DNA of 64,000 nucleotides, taken from NCBI RefSeq assembly GCF_001522545.3, contig NC_031773.1:47166359-47230358 (forward strand), written 5' to 3'. Below, in pieces: positions 39,658 through 53,169 of the stretch (the stretch's first letter is position 1; the number at the start of each line of letters is the position of its first letter). Position numbers and translations under genes: made by a program. The stretch is from Parus major. Its lineage: Eukaryota > Chordata > Aves > Passeriformes > Paridae. Below the pieces are notes generated by a model. That model ran no database searches and was not told the origin of the DNA. It saw only the letters and a program-made list of their open reading frames with translations.

Positions 39658-40205
39658 GGCTCGCGCGGCGCCGCTGCCGGAGGGGCCCGGGGAGCTCGCG
39701 CCAGACGCGGGGCTCGCGCCGCACGGCCCCACCCACGCTCAGCCAACCGCCGCTCGCCAGATAGCCACGCCCTCGTAACAATTCTGACCAATGGCGAGAG
39801 AGGGAATGAGCCGGGTCCCGCCCCCACCCGGGGAAGGCGCCCCTCCCCTCCGCGCGGATTGGCTGCAGTGGGGTAGAGACGGGCGGAAGGATCTCACGCG
39901 TTGCGTGCGGCTCCGAGCCTCAGCCAATGACAGCGGAACTTGTTCGGCCCCGCCCCAGGCTGTAGCTCCGTCCCCTGGCACTGTCGCGCAGTGACGGGCC
40001 GGCCCGGTAGGTGCGGGGCGGCCGCGCATGCGCCTGGAGAGTGTCACCCCTTCCTCCCCGTCTGTCACCTCACGGCTGGTGCCGCTGTGCCGGGGACCGG
40101 CACCGGGGCCGCCCTTCTGTTCCCCTCCGTTTCCCGGAGGGAAGGGCCGTTCAACCTTGTCCGCAAGGGCTCCGGCTGCCGCCTGGCGGCCGCGCCCGCA
40201 CCCCC
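39658..40205. promoter_or_regulatory. XRCC6/DESI1 divergent CpG-island promoter
   Basis: 548 bp between the XRCC6 start codon (minus) and the DESI1 start codon (plus), inside a CpG-rich zone of about 39.4-40.8 kb. Three CCAAT motifs are spaced 65-70 bp apart in alternating orientation: CCAAT 39788-39792, ATTGG 39858-39862, CCAAT 39924-39928, followed by a GC-box run near 39945-39957 (ccccgccccag). There is no TATA box. This is the usual architecture of an NF-Y/Sp1-driven bidirectional housekeeping promoter; the factors are inferred from motifs only. Confidence 0.85.
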
Positions 40206-43200
40206 ATGGAGGAGCCGCTGGCGCTGCACCCCGTGAAGCTCTATGTGTACGACCTGTCCAAGGGCATGGCCCGGCGCCTCAGCCCCCTCATGCTGGGTAA
40301 GAGCACGGCGGGGGCACCGGGGCCTCCCCGACCACCGTCTGCCGGGGTTCGCGTTCCGCAACCGACCGCCGCGGTCCGGCTTTGCCGCGCCGGGAAGCGG
40401 GGCCGGAGTCGCCGTCTCCTGCCCCGGGGATGGCGATCCCCGCCCGGTTTCGTTCTCCTGAGGGAGCGGCCCGCCGGGGCAGGCTCCCTGAGGGCGCACC
40501 GGGCGGCGGCGGTGTCCGGCGGGCGCAGCACGGCTTGGGATGTGCAGGGCTGGCACGGGGGCCCGGGGCTTGGGAACACAGCGGGGTTTGGCTGCAGGAT
40601 TCCTGACTCCGCTGTCTTCGGGACGAGCTTTGTCAGTGCGGCAGATCCAGCGGCTCTGGGTCCAGCCTTTTCTCCCCCAGCCGCCCGCTGCTGCTCCGCG
40701 GAAGGAATTTACTGACGGCAGCTTAAAAGTGTTCCTTGGCCCCTGAGGTGAGGGACAGCTCAGCTCCCGACTCCCCGGCTGCTGCGGCGCCGCGGCCCGA
40801 AGGCTGAGCCGAAGAAAGGCGCCTGCTGTTTACAAGGTTACTGAGTTCGAACGGCTCCATGTTGTGCCGAGCCCGGGCTGGGCTGGTGATGTGCAGCCAT
40901 CCGCCCTCTCCTTCAGAGAGTTTGTAGGAGTCTGCTGTATGTCTCGTCGAGATTGTGTGCGTTTCCAACCGAACCTAAAGCTTGGGATGGAAAGGAAACA
41001 GGTTTTGCTTGACGTTTTGGAAGCATGAATTAGGAATCCAACAAGATAGTGTTTTATACCTGTTACGAGTAGATTCTGGCCCGTGTCAGACCAGCAGTCT
41101 GTGTGGGATGAGACTTCTCAACAGGCTTGAGTGTCTGAACAGATGGCTCTGTGTAATCTTGTTTTACAGTTTGTTGGCATTCACTTTGCTCATCTGCCCT
41201 ATGAGAAGATTGTGTCATTTCCCACAAGCTTAAAATGAAAGTCCAAACAATTCTTAGTATGAGGTTTCATGCAGGTCAATGATAAGTTTGCAAAGTTGAG
41301 AAGAAAATAGTACAGAGATCATGTGTATTGTGTTCTGTTATGCAGAGAGCAGCAGCCACTTTGGGAGATGTGTGTTTCTTGCACTGGATAACCTCAAAAC
41401 TTTTTATTTGGTCAGAGTTGCTTCTGTTGTAGCCCTTAGGGAAGTAGCTTTTCACCTGTCAGGTGAAATAGCCATATTTTATCATGTGCTAAGAGTTATA
41501 AATCTTGAGACTACCTGCGTGCATGATTTACCTGTGCTTGAGTTGAGTAGAATTTAACCACTCTTATTTCAAAGTGTTGGTCCAAGCAAAGACTGTAATA
41601 GATTGCCACTATAATTATCTCCGTGCCAGTCTTCACATAGATCAAGCAAAGGCTTTTTAGCTCCCTTCTCACCTACAAAGTCAGTTTTGGGATCTTGTAG
41701 CTTTCTGAATTTCCACATAAAAACACATAGTCCGTGACTTCATTTTTGATGCTTTCTAATCTATTCAAACAACAACTTGAAAACTTTGTGCTTGTGATAT
41801 TGTTTGGTGGTAAAGTTCTGGGAGTTTGAGCAGTGAAAAGGAAAGCTTAAAAACCTGAACACTTCTGGGTAGTAGGGGAAGTGCTACTCACTAGTACTGC
41901 CTGGTAACTGAGTTCAGATATGTTCATGGAACGTGGCCAGCTAGGCCCGCGTGGTCACAGTGACAATGCAGACTGCAGAACATTTGAGATTGTGTGGATC
42001 CAGTGACATGATTGTTCATAAAACAAATCATTCTTTCTTTCTTCCTTCCTTTAAGTTGTGTCTTCTGTGCATTCACACTCAGCTCTGTTCCAGATGATTT
42101 TGGAAACGTCCCCAAAAGCCAAGTGATCAAGAGAATACTCCTCTTACCTCATTCACAGACCTTTTTTTCCTTAAAGAACAACAAAAATACTCTTGCTATT
42201 TCTCTGTATATCAACTTTCAGATGGTCAATATCAATTATTTCCTTAGTGATGTTCATAAACTGTAGGTCATTGGGGAAAGTCATAGAAATTAAAGAAGGA
42301 ATTTCTTAAAGGATTTACACTTGGCATCTCTACTTTCAGTATTCTTTTCATCAATGCCAAATTTGAAACAGTGCTTTTGCTTTGAGTGATAATTCTGTAA
42401 TATCGCCTAAATTGAAGTACCTTGTTTTAGAAAGAAAAAAATAAATACAGTAATTGATTGTGCTAAAATCAATTTTTGTCAGGCTTGAAAACAGCAGCTC
42501 AAGTCCCCTTGCCAGAGGGGGATGAGTCCTGTCTTATGAGACTGCTCGCTGTGAGAGCATCACTGCACTGTGTCTTCTGTTGTGCTAATAGGGTCCAGAG
42601 GTATTGTGGACTATGTCAGCACAGCCTTCAGGGATCAGCTCTCACTACTAAATGTTATACTGACTTTTTCCAGTATCAGTTCTCTTGTTGTTGTTTAATG
42701 ATGAATCTGGAAGGGAGAGATGTTTAGCACAGTTCATAGCAGGCTTTAGTGACTTAGTCTTGTCCCTTGGGCAGTCTTTGTTTTTTGTGGCAAATTTACT
42801 CGTTTTCTACCCAGACTGCTTTTATTATTATTAATTTTCTGTAAGCTTCCTGTAATTTAGTGAATATTTCTATTCTGAAGTATATATGATGAAAAATTGT
42901 AGTTCAATTGCCTTTGGTATCAGAAGGAGCACATTTAATTTTTATATTGCTCTACATTGCATCTTCTCAAGAGCTGCTCTTGGTCCTCTCCCCCCATGAC
43001 TCAGTCCATGACTACATTTGTCTGTTCAACTACGTGATATAAGAAATGTTGACCTCAATTCAGTAAGATTCCTGTTGCCAAGACAGAAAACATAATCCAC
43101 CTGATTCTGTGGAGGGTAAAGAGGAAAAGGGAATAGTTCAGCTTGCAGTGCAGATTTTGAAATAGATGTCCAAAGGCAGAGAAGTCTTTAAGAAGATTAA

Positions 43201-46200
43201 AATCCTATTGCATCATAGGCTTAAAGAAAAATGTCTAGCACCTCTCAAAGTTCTCCTGTCCTGTAACTGAGGTTATTGCTTTTGTGATTCACAGAGTGAG
43301 CTGGGAGCTTGGTTAACCACAACAACTTTGGCTCCATGTAGTATAAATTGAGTGGACTGGGATTATGTTTTGGTTGAAATTTTTAAGTGGTGCATTCAGC
43401 TGTAGGGACTTAGTGGCCCAGAGGGAATTGGAGCGAAAGGTAACTGCTGAAAGAACATGCCTTCTGCTTGGTTCCATTTTCCCAGGCCAGCACATTTCTC
43501 TGCTTCTCCTCCATCTGTTCTGAACAGTGTTGAATTGCTTCAGCATGATATTCTATCAGCTTTGCTCCCAGCATTTGCTGGGGATTTCATGAAAATCGCG
43601 TGCGTTACCCTCCCCCAATATAGCCTACTTCTGTCTCTCTAGGCACCTCAAGGAGAAGGGAATTGAAGCAGGCTCCTCCCTCTCCGTTAAGATGGGTTTT
43701 TTTTGCTTTGGTTGAGCACCCCTGGGTAGCATATAGAAGAAAGTGCTTGACTATGTGCTTGCCTAATTAGAGTAATTTTCAATTCAAAAAAGGCAGGAAT
43801 CTTAATGAATTGTCCTAGGGAAATTACAACAATATGCAAAGCAGTGCACTGCTAGAAATACCCATGTTAGTTGACCAAACTGTATTACTTCTGATTCCAC
43901 AGGAGAACAGTTCACTACTTTTTTTTTTTTTTTTTTTGGAGTCTTTTATGGTTTTCTGGGGCTTACATATCCATTGCAGAGATATATTGTTAAAGATACT
44001 GAGCTTCCTATAATTTCTTAACACCTCAAAAGCAGGCGTAGATCTTGCACTGAGGGTTGGATGTCCTGAACTCCAAATGGGGTAAACTGTGTACCCATCT
44101 GCACAGACAATTCCTTCCCCTATGTCTCAGAACTCTTCTGCCCTTCAGTATAATAATTTGAATTAATATACAAGTGCCACTTTCATTTGATATTTAAAAT
44201 GCACAGGAATAATCAACATTGTTTGGCCTTCAAAATTAATAAATTACTGTGATGAAAAGAAGATTGGTGAGTATCTAATGGTCCTTGTGCTTGGCCTTCC
44301 AGACAAATCTAAACATGGAAGTAATCCCGTTCAATTATATTCTAAAATTATATGGGCTTCCTTCTTCTTTCAAAATCTCCCCCTATCCAAACAATTACAG
44401 TCACCTGAGTTGATTTTACAAGAAGCTAGTCTAACTACTTCATTCTCCATGTTCCTGTGACTAAGATGAGGGTCCTGGAATTGTTTATGTTCTGTTTTTC
44501 TCATAGGTTTCTGTCTCATGTAAACACCATTAAAGTATTTGAGCTATGAACATTATAAAGAAAATAAAACAGCAAATATAAAAACTTGCTTACTTGCTAG
44601 ATGCTAGTCTGCCTTATTGAAACAAATTGAATCTTTGAGATGCTTAAGTGCACTGATTTATGCTGAACTGGCATCTTCCCCCAGGTTCTAGTGAGTATTT
44701 TCAGGAAAGAGCCACAGAAGCACATCAATAAGGGAAAAATAAAAAAGTATAAAAACAAAACCATGCTCAAGCAAATAAACAGTCAAAAGACATAGTGATC
44801 TTGTTTCCAAAGACTGACAGGCTATCTATCCCCCTAAACTCTCACAAATATAACATAGTAGCTGTTCATGTCCATATTCACAGCCTGTGGGGGGAAAAAA
44901 GGTACCTTGACTTGCATTAGCTTGGAACGGATGCAGATCAAACCAAGCTGATTTGCTTCACATTTTCTTTAGGTTGAGCTGGCACATAGGCAATTTCTCT
45001 GGGAAAGTTGATACCTGATAGCGTGGCCATATGCATTAAAGGTTGTGTGATTAAATGTGCATATCTAAATTTGCACCAACCTTTCCTGTTCAACAGCCTC
45101 CTGACCCTTGAAATATTTAACCTAGTTAGCATCATGCTGTTTCACTGTTTTACCTGGATCACAGAAGAGGTAAGGTTGGAAGGAATCACAGTGGGTTATC
45201 TGGTCCAATCTCCCTGCACAAGCAGGGTCATCCCAGGCACATTGCACAGGATTGTGTCCAGATGGTTCTTGAATATCTTCAGTGAGAGAAACTCCACAGC
45301 CTCTCTGGGTAATTATTCCAGTGTGTCATCACCTGTACAGTAAAGAAGTTCTCATGTCTAGATGGCTCTTCCTATGCCTCAGTTTCTGCCCATTGCCTCA
45401 TCCTATTGCTTGTCACCACTGAGAAGAGCCTGGATCCATCCTCTTGATACCCTCCCTTCAGATACAATAAGTGCCCAAAAGAACATCATCCCATCAGGAC
45501 ATTCCTGTCCTGCATTCTGAGCATGTGCATCCTCTGAATTAGCTTTACTGTAGGTATTGAGTCAAAGGTAATGCCTGCAGTTTAATGCTGCAAAGGGTTT
45601 TTCAGCTCCAGTGGAAATTACTGGAGAATCAGACTTCTCTATACAGTAATGGACAGCCTCAGGTCATGAGTAAATGGCTTGGTTTTGCTGGCAGTAGCAG
45701 CACACAGTTCTACCCACATTGCAGTGACCACAGGAGTTGAGAGTGTTGGGCAAGGAGTGGAAGAACAGGAAGCATGCTATCTGCCAGTATCCTGGACAGT
45801 GTTTGCAATCCCTTCTTACAGTCCACTCAATTGACTGTGGGATGTGAGCTTTATTGCAGTATAGGATTATTGGGGAGGTTCATGGCAAGCCTGAGCTTCT
45901 GTTTTTTAAGCTGGACAGTGCTGCTGGAAGCAGCTTTATTGGAAAGTGTTGCTGCAAGGCCCAGATACACCTTCTGTCTTAACACTCATAGCAATGCTGT
46001 AGCCTTGCTTGGTCATGCTGTTGGGGCATTTGTGTGTATCAAGCCTGCAGAGGCTCTGGGCAAAATGTTTTGTGTATGGTGGTCAATGTCAAGCAGAGGG
46101 CAAAACATAACTCGGTGCAGGCTGCCCTGGTTGCTCTACCTGAGCTTATCAGGCTTGGCAGTGGTGGTGAGCTGTCACCTGTTCTGTGCAGTGTCTGAGT

Positions 46201-49200
46201 CTGGGAGAAAGGGCAAGAGGAGTCACAGAGGAGGATTCCCATCAGAGCAAAACTTCAGGAGGAAGATGATTATCTGTGAAGGTCTGTATGTAACCCCTTA
46301 CATGACAAACAAGCAACACTGAGATTCTTGCTGAGCAGCAGGAAAGGAAGCTGCCTGAGTTCCTCAGAAAATGGTGGCCATTGATTTGTCTGTGGCTCAG
46401 TTTGAGTTGAAATAACAACAGCCAACCTGTGAAGCTGGGGTACTGCAGCAGCATACCAAAAGTTCTGTCTTGGATGTCTCTGGGTGATGCATACATGGCC
46501 AATAATGGCAGGTTTCTTAGGCTTGGGATTCCCCCAGCAGAGTTGTCATCAAAGACTCCTGCCTCTGACCAAGCACAGTCCACCACAGGAAGAAAGGGAT
46601 TATATTTTGTCTGTAGCAGGCTGGAGAGCTACCACAGATGCCTTATTATCAGCAGTGCTGCAGATCTGATGTATGTTTTCTACAATGCCAGCTTGGTTAA
46701 TGACTTCTAGGAGCCAAGGAAAAATAGTGGGTCTGCAGCTTCATTAAGATTTTCAAATCAGTGTTGGCACAAACTGGCTGAGCTGAGCAGCCACAGACAG
46801 ACCTGCCTTGTGAAGATAGGCAGCTTTGCTTGCCAAAAGCTGTTCTGTTGTTGCCCTGGCAGTTGCTGCCTTTGGACTGCTACAGACTTCATGTGTAGCA
46901 GTAAAGATTGGACTGCAGTCCAAAGCAAAGTCCAATTCCAGAATTCTGCTTGGGTTTTGTACATACGACCAGATAACTACTTTGGTGAAAAGGGACCTCT
47001 AGAAGTCCTGTTCAAGGTAGAGCCAACAAGAGCAAATTCTTCAGAGCCCAGGACAGCAAAGTTCTAAGTATCTTCAAGGATTGAAATCCCACATGCTCTC
47101 TGGATTCCTTCCCCAATGTTTGACCATCTTCATGATAAATGTTTTCGCTGCTTCCTCCTGAATTGTGAATTTCTCATTTTCCAGCTAGCACCTGTTGCCT
47201 TTCACTGTGCATATCTGAGTAGAGCAAGAATCCCCTTTCATCCATACCTGTTGTGTACTTGTAGACAGGAATACAGACTCTTTGCTTTCTCTTCTTGAGG
47301 ATGAACACAGGTTCTCTAAGCTCTTCTTCAGTACAGTAGCTGTTCCAGCCTGGTACATCAGTGTATTTTGTACTGTGGTGATACAAAAGTGGACACAGCA
47401 CTCCAGATGTGGTCTCAGAAGTGTCAAACTGGAGGACAGAGTCACCTCCCTTGAATTGCAGGCTGCAACCTTGCTAGAGCAGCCCGTTGTGTAGCCTTTG
47501 CTGCAATGATCTTTTCAGGTAGGTGTTGTGATTGCAGGAGCAGGTCCTGGCAGCATCTGTGACATTGTCAATATCTACTGTAGCTCTTGCACCTTCCTAC
47601 AGAATCTAGGTACAAAGTGGCAACTCTCTGGAAAGTCTTTCATTATTGTTTGCTGCAGGTGCGTGAGAAAGTAAATATTAAAATGTTCTCTTTCAATTTA
47701 GCATGCAAAGAGCAAGCACAATTCTAATATGTGCTACCTTTGAAATGGTTTGTTTCTCTGGTCTGAAACATAAAGTTCAAGTTTCTAGTGAAAAATTTAT
47801 TTATTGTGAGCAAATGTGTAATAATTTGTTAATAGATACACAGAACACTAACCGGGCAAAGCCAAAGGGCAAAGCCAACCAGAGGCCAGTGCCACCTGTG
47901 GTGCTGAGCCTCCAGGGCCAATGGTGCTGGCAGCTCCAGAGTGCAAGGTGAAACCTCTGATGGGGAGATGTGGAACAAGGGCCAAAGGATGACGAAGCAC
48001 AACAGTGGGACATACTAAAGGACCAGCAGATGCTTCTGAGATACTGCAATACACTGTTCTGCTTCTGTCATTACTGCCATTCTCTTTTGGCCTTCATCCT
48101 ACTCCAAGCCTACGTTTCTCTGCAATGGATTGACAGGGAATGTGGTTGCTGCCTGGCTGTGTTCCATGGGAGTGACAGATCAGTCCACCTGCTTCAAAAC
48201 TATGTGTGCTCTCTTCAGATGATGTCTCTATTGTCACAACAGCCTTTTCCCTGTCTCTGCTCTTCCATGACTCTCATCTGAAGCAGGTACTTATTTTGCT
48301 TCAGACTTGAGTGGAAAAAAAATGTGTTAGTGATTGCTTTTTCTTGTGGCAAAGGAGTACTCAGTCTAGTGCTTGGGTTCAAGAGAATACCAAATATTGG
48401 CATGCATGTAGTTTTTCTGTTCTAAATCTGCTTTCTGGGAGTTATGCACCTTGTTCAGGAAATAAAGTTATAACACATCTCCCACAGCATCCACTGGCAC
48501 CCTACAAGCTCCCAAAGGAAGGGTACTAGGGACCAAGACTTTAGGTTATGAAAAATAAAATAAGCCTATTGCCATAAAAGCTGGTGACCTTTTGGAAAGA
48601 GGTTTAATCTTGAGATCCTACCATGAACAGAAGAGAGGTTTAGGTCTCCTGCTTCTAGGAAACTGGAAACACATTTTGAAAGGGACCTTTTCTTTGAGAC
48701 ATAATTGTATTATCGGTGTAGTGGTGCCTGAAGCAAGTCTTTGCTGCTGTGTTCTGCAAAACACACAGCTTGGTAACTTGTATAAATTTCAGTGCTGCAC
48801 TTTTCTACCTCAGCTCCCACTTAAACTAATTTTTAAGGGCAGGGAGAGGGAGGGAAAGGAGGAAATTGTGGAATACATTATAGAGGCTACCACCACTGGT
48901 CATGTGTTTGTCAGACCTCTCATCAGTTACTGAAAACGAGAACTGAATAATACACTCTGCTGGCTAGCAGCCTGCAGTTATGAAATCTGTCAAATTCAAC
49001 TCTTCTGCTCCTGATTGAAGACTCTAATTTTAGGAAAATGTGTTCTTTCTTGGTCTGTAGAGAAAACACCTAAGAAGGTAAGCACTGGCAGGATAGGATG
49101 GTATTGCTACCTCTGCCTGCCAGGAGGGAAGAAGTACAACAGTAGTGTGGATTGAGCAGTTAATTTGAAAGATGTTCTGGACTTTTTAGAAGCAACTCTG

Positions 49201-52200
49201 GATTAAACCTTTGGTGTTGCTGTCATGATAAGCATGGTTCCTAAGTGATTGACAGAATGTAGGCTGAAATCTGGAAAATACATTGCTAATAACTCTTCTT
49301 TTCTCTGCATACAGGGAAACAGCTGGATGGCATCTGGTAAGTGACTAGATTTAAACTGCATCATGTGCAATAACACTGGTGTAGGAAGTATTTTCAATAT
49401 GCAATTATATATGCTTCAGATCTTAAGAATATTTTGTTGTGGAAGAGAGACCGAGATACTTTTTGTTCCTGAATACAGACTGGCAGTAAGATGATGTTCA
49501 GTCAGGTGCTAGTAAAGCCACTGTTCAAAGCCCAGTGGACCCCATGGAAAAGGGTGTTGTTTGTAGTTATGTTTTTGTGCACCTGTGTACTTTTTCAAGG
49601 GTAAAATCATGTCCTTGTCCCAAGCACTTTGTGTGATAATTCCTGGCATGACTAAACATGAGACTAAAAGAGTAGGTGGGAAGAAGGTATTACAGGATCA
49701 AGTCTTCTGCCATATGAGAGCAGCATCTGTATTCAGTCACAAAAAACCTCTAATTTCCTATATTTCATACCAAGAATTTTGATACCAGATGAAGAAGGCT
49801 TGTTTGGATTTGAGGTTTTTTTCAGAGGCCAGAAAACCCCTAAACCCTTGTCCATCTATTTTCCTTTCTACTGATCCATCTCCAGTGGTTGTCCGACCAG
49901 CTTCTCAGCCAGTGAGAAGTCTCTGTCAGTGTGGTAGCAGGGCTAGTTCCGTCTCTGAGGGCTGACCTCACCCTCAGCCCGTTAGCTGAGAGAGGCTCAT
50001 GCCTGGGCTCTTGGCTAAACCTGTTCTTTCCTAACTGCTTGCAGAATTACAGTAGGCTTGATAATCATTGCTTCCATATCCATTCATGTCCCAGCAGATC
50101 CTGTGCCCACTCACAGAAACACATTGACCTTTTCTTTCAGTTATTCCCTTCATTGTGTTCTTGAGCTCATAAATTTATCAGTGATTTATGTACTCGGCTA
50201 TTTACTTCTTCCTTTATTTCAACTTTTTCTTTTGTTCTCTGTGGCAGGCACACCTCCATAATAGTCCATAAGGATGAATTCTTCTATGGCAGTGGAGGAA
50301 TCTCCAGCTGTGCACCTGTAAGTTAAACTTAATTTTCTAATAATTTTTTATAGGGTTACCAGATCAGAATTGCTTGTGTTACTGTCTTTTAGAAAAGCAG
50401 CAAAAGACTTCTAAATTCAGACAGATGCTGAAGCCAGCTGCTTGTCATGGTTTCCCACGGTACTGAGGGTACTGAGGGTAAAGGGAGCACGGTTTACGCC
50501 CAACCCAGTTCAGGTTGGGGTTTGCTTCTTCTGGTGCAGTCTATCTATCCAGAACACCTTCTGCAACTGCTTTGCCAGTGACACCTTGTCCAATGTCATT
50601 AAATATTGCATGCAGACTTTTTAAGGGTGAAAAAAAGCCCCAAACTATGGTATTTTCTCAGACCTTTCTGTTCTTAAAGAGGTAAAATGGATGGGCCATG
50701 CTTCTAAAGCAAAAATTTGCCGTATCTTAGAGCTTTCAGCCCAGAGAGCCAAATTTACCAGCTGAAATGGAAGTTGCATGTTCCTTTTCATTCTCTTGAG
50801 TGCAGAACAAGGGAGGCCAGCAGGGCTTTTTTTCTTGACAAACACACCAAAAGTTCCTTCTTTTGTGCCTGGACCAACCATAATAGCTTTATTCAGTAGA
50901 ATAAATTCAAAACTCAAAAAAAAAAAATCAGCCAGATCATTTGACATTATCCTCTGGCTGTTCTTTTTTACAGGGAGGGACACTTCTTGGACCTCCAGAC
51001 ACAGTTGTTGATCTGGGGAACACTGAAGTCACTGAAGAAATTTTTCTGGAATACCTTTCCTCTTTGGGGGAATCTATGTTCCGGTAAGTAACAGCTTGTA
51101 CTGGAAAACTTGTATACCAAAAAGGTGCAGAGTGGAGGAAGGTGTTTCGAAATCAGTCCAGTTCACAGCTTCTGTCTGCTTACTCTCTCATTTGGTACTC
51201 TTCAAATATGGACTGGACTGATGCACCAATAAACGCAAGGAGCTACTTTGTAGTCTGGGAAAGAAGCATTCTTCTGGGAAGTCTTTCACACTGTTTTTTG
51301 TAAAATCGAATAATGCCTGAAATGCTTTTGAGAGAATCACCAGGGAAAATTAAACCTCTCAGTAAATAGCAGTTTGCCCTGTGAGTCATAGGTAGTCAGT
51401 GTAGTAAAGCTGCCAATTTTCACATGAGTAGAAGCAAGGTCTTGACTGTTAAAGAGTCTGCTCTGCTTCTCACAAGAATAGGAAACCACAACATTTAGTG
51501 TTCTGGCTGTCTTTCAGAGTCAATAATTCCTGTGATTTCTCATTACTGCTACCGTGGTTTTAATTGAAGAAACCTGACCTCATCTATTCTCCCAAAAATG
51601 GTTGTATTAAATTCAAGGGTGCAGAGAGATGTCATTTTCCACCCTGATTCAATTGAGTTTGAGGGTGATTTGATGTATGTATTTTACCTGTTTGCTTTGG
51701 AATTCTTTGGGTGGGGCGAGGAAGTGCTAATGTAAGGAGATGTACAGGTGTAAGTTTTTCTGTTTGTAAGATTTATTGCTGAATCTGTTGGGTTTTGTTT
51801 CAATTTATTTTCTGTGGCACAGAGGAGAGTCTTATAACCTCTTTGAACATAACTGCAACACCTTCAGTAATGAAGTGGCACAGTTTCTGACAGGAAAAAA
51901 AATCCCTTCCTACATCACTGACCTTCCATCTGAAGTTCTTGCCACGTGAGTATGGATGCCCCTTCTCTCTCTGGCTGCTTCATGCTAATGCTTAAACATT
52001 TGACAGAGCCAGGAGTACAAGTTTCTGATGGATCTGTCTGAGAACCAGCATAAGATTAAGGAGAGGATGCAATTTTCTTTACATCAACACTTGCAACACT
52101 GTATGACAAGTGCTAACTGGCACTGGTGTTCCAAAAGACAGGAGAAGGTTGTCATTCTGCCTTTAACTTACACTAGCTACTTTGTGATGGTCTCTTATAT

Positions 52201-53169
52201 GTGACCAGACAAGCTTGGAAAGTTTCAGGAAACAGTGCAAGGGGTTTTTTTTCCCTCTTAGACAGCCTGTATCTGTTAAAAGTCATTTCTCTAAGCACCA
52301 TAATGGCAGCAGAGGTGTCAGTTTGCTTGTGAAGAGGCAGGGGAGGTACAATTTTAAAATTAGTGCTGCAGTTTTAAAACTAAGTTTGGGTGGGAGACGA
52401 GGATATGGGAAAAAAAGGAAATTAAGAATTCCTGCCTTGTAATTCAGATTTATTTTTTTTTAAAGTCTCAGCTGGTGAGGATCCCAGTAGAATGATGTGG
52501 GCTCCATCATTTAGGTCTTACTTCTCTTAACAGTGGTATAGCACATTATTTGTGAGACATGTGTCTTCTACCCTGGACTCTTAGCCCTTCAGATCTCTCA
52601 AAATCAGATAAAGTCTGTAACAGGGTGAGTCCTATTGAAAGATAAACCAGGTGCTACAGATTGCAACAGAAATTATTCTGGGAGTGTTGAACCATTGTAT
52701 TTTAAGTAAGCTAGAGGCTATTCTTTTGGCAGGTCTCAATATTGATGTACTTATGGAACACTGCAGTTGCATAATAGGGATTTTGTTTGCACACTGAAGT
52801 AGAATGAATTACTGAAAGCTGGTTTCAGACAGTATTACATTAGCAGACTAGGCATGTTAGGACTCAGATAAAATCGTGTTTAAGTTTCTTAGTTATTGAA
52901 GGGTAAACTAATAGGTTAAATTATTTTGCTTTAGTTTGTACTGGAAGTCTTGTCTTCAAATTTGCTTCTAGAATGTTGGTTTGATTGAACTCTAAGAAGT
53001 GACTGCACTTCAGTGGTAAATGGGAGTTGCTGACCAAGTAAACTATTTGAGATGTTTATTTCTTTACCTTCTCAGACCTTTTGGACAAGCTTTAAGGCCC
53101 CTCCTGGACTCCATCCAGATCCAGCCACCCGGAGGAAATACCTTCAGCAGACATAATGGACAGAGCTAA
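40206..53169 (+). CDS. DESI1: Desumoylating isopeptidase 1
   Basis: Cysteine isopeptidase of the PPPDE (DeSI) family that removes SUMO from selected targets such as the repressor BZEL; also implicated in nuclear export. Exons: 40206-40296, 49315-49336, 50248-50317, 50974-51083, 51823-51945, 53076-53169 (stop 53167-53169). Total 510 nt, 169 aa, phases continuous; human is 168 aa. The protein begins [20 protein letters not shown]. The catalytic pair is visible: His39 in IWHTSIIVH and Cys109 in [12 protein letters not shown], one residue later than human His38/Cys108. The C-terminus ([12 protein letters not shown], ending NGQS) keeps the hydrophobic motif linked to export. Intron 1 is 9.0 kb and exon 2 is only 22 nt. 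The ATG at 40206 opens the frame with a conserved N-terminus and sits in the CpG island shared with XRCC6. Confidence 0.97.
43919..43937 (+). repeat. Poly(T) run
   Basis: Nineteen consecutive T in DESI1 intron 1. On the minus strand it is a poly(A) that could mark an old retrocopy tail, but I recognise no gene-like sequence beside it. Confidence 0.85.
45150..45490 (-). mobile_element. CR1 LINE fragment (reverse orientation)
   Basis: In DESI1 intron 1. Clear reverse-complement CR1 text in order: aggtaaggttggaaggaatc, tccctgcacaagcagggtca, ttgtgtccagatggttcttg, actccacagcctctctgggt, cagtaaagaagttctcatg, tgcccattgcctcatcctat, ccaccctcttg-like block ending near ataccctcccttcagata. Confidence 0.92.
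45491..47270. other. Unassigned stretch between two CR1 fragments
   Basis: This stretch lies in DESI1 intron 1. It holds a 182-codon plus-strand open frame (45774-46322) with no recognised domain. Both flanking CR1 pieces are in minus orientation, and the right one corresponds to more 5' CR1 sequence, so the stretch may be an insertion that split one CR1. I recognise no other element in it. Confidence 0.4.
47271..47485 (-). mobile_element. CR1 LINE fragment (reverse orientation, more 5' part)
   Basis: Contains agtggacacagcactccaga, tgtggtctcagaagtg and a following cagagtcacctcccttgaa block, which match the reverse complement of the CR1 region coding the end of the ORF2/3' UTR transition. Confidence 0.75.

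Noticed and set aside
39279..39827. 182-codon minus-strand frame containing the Ku70 vWA start
   Set aside because: Only 39345-39454 is exon; the rest is intron 1 and promoter. The acceptor at 39455-39456 and continuity with exon 39567-39657 define the real product.
40011..40715. 234-codon plus-strand open frame over DESI1 exon 1
   Set aside because: GC-rich frame that reads DESI1 exon 1 (YVYDLSKG) and then runs into intron 1. The splice donor at 40297 and the conserved exon 2 show it is intron read-through.
45774..46242. Possible retroviral or LINE protein in DESI1 intron 1
   Set aside because: No reverse transcriptase, protease or capsid motif could be seen in the translated frame, so it is reported only as an unexplained open frame.
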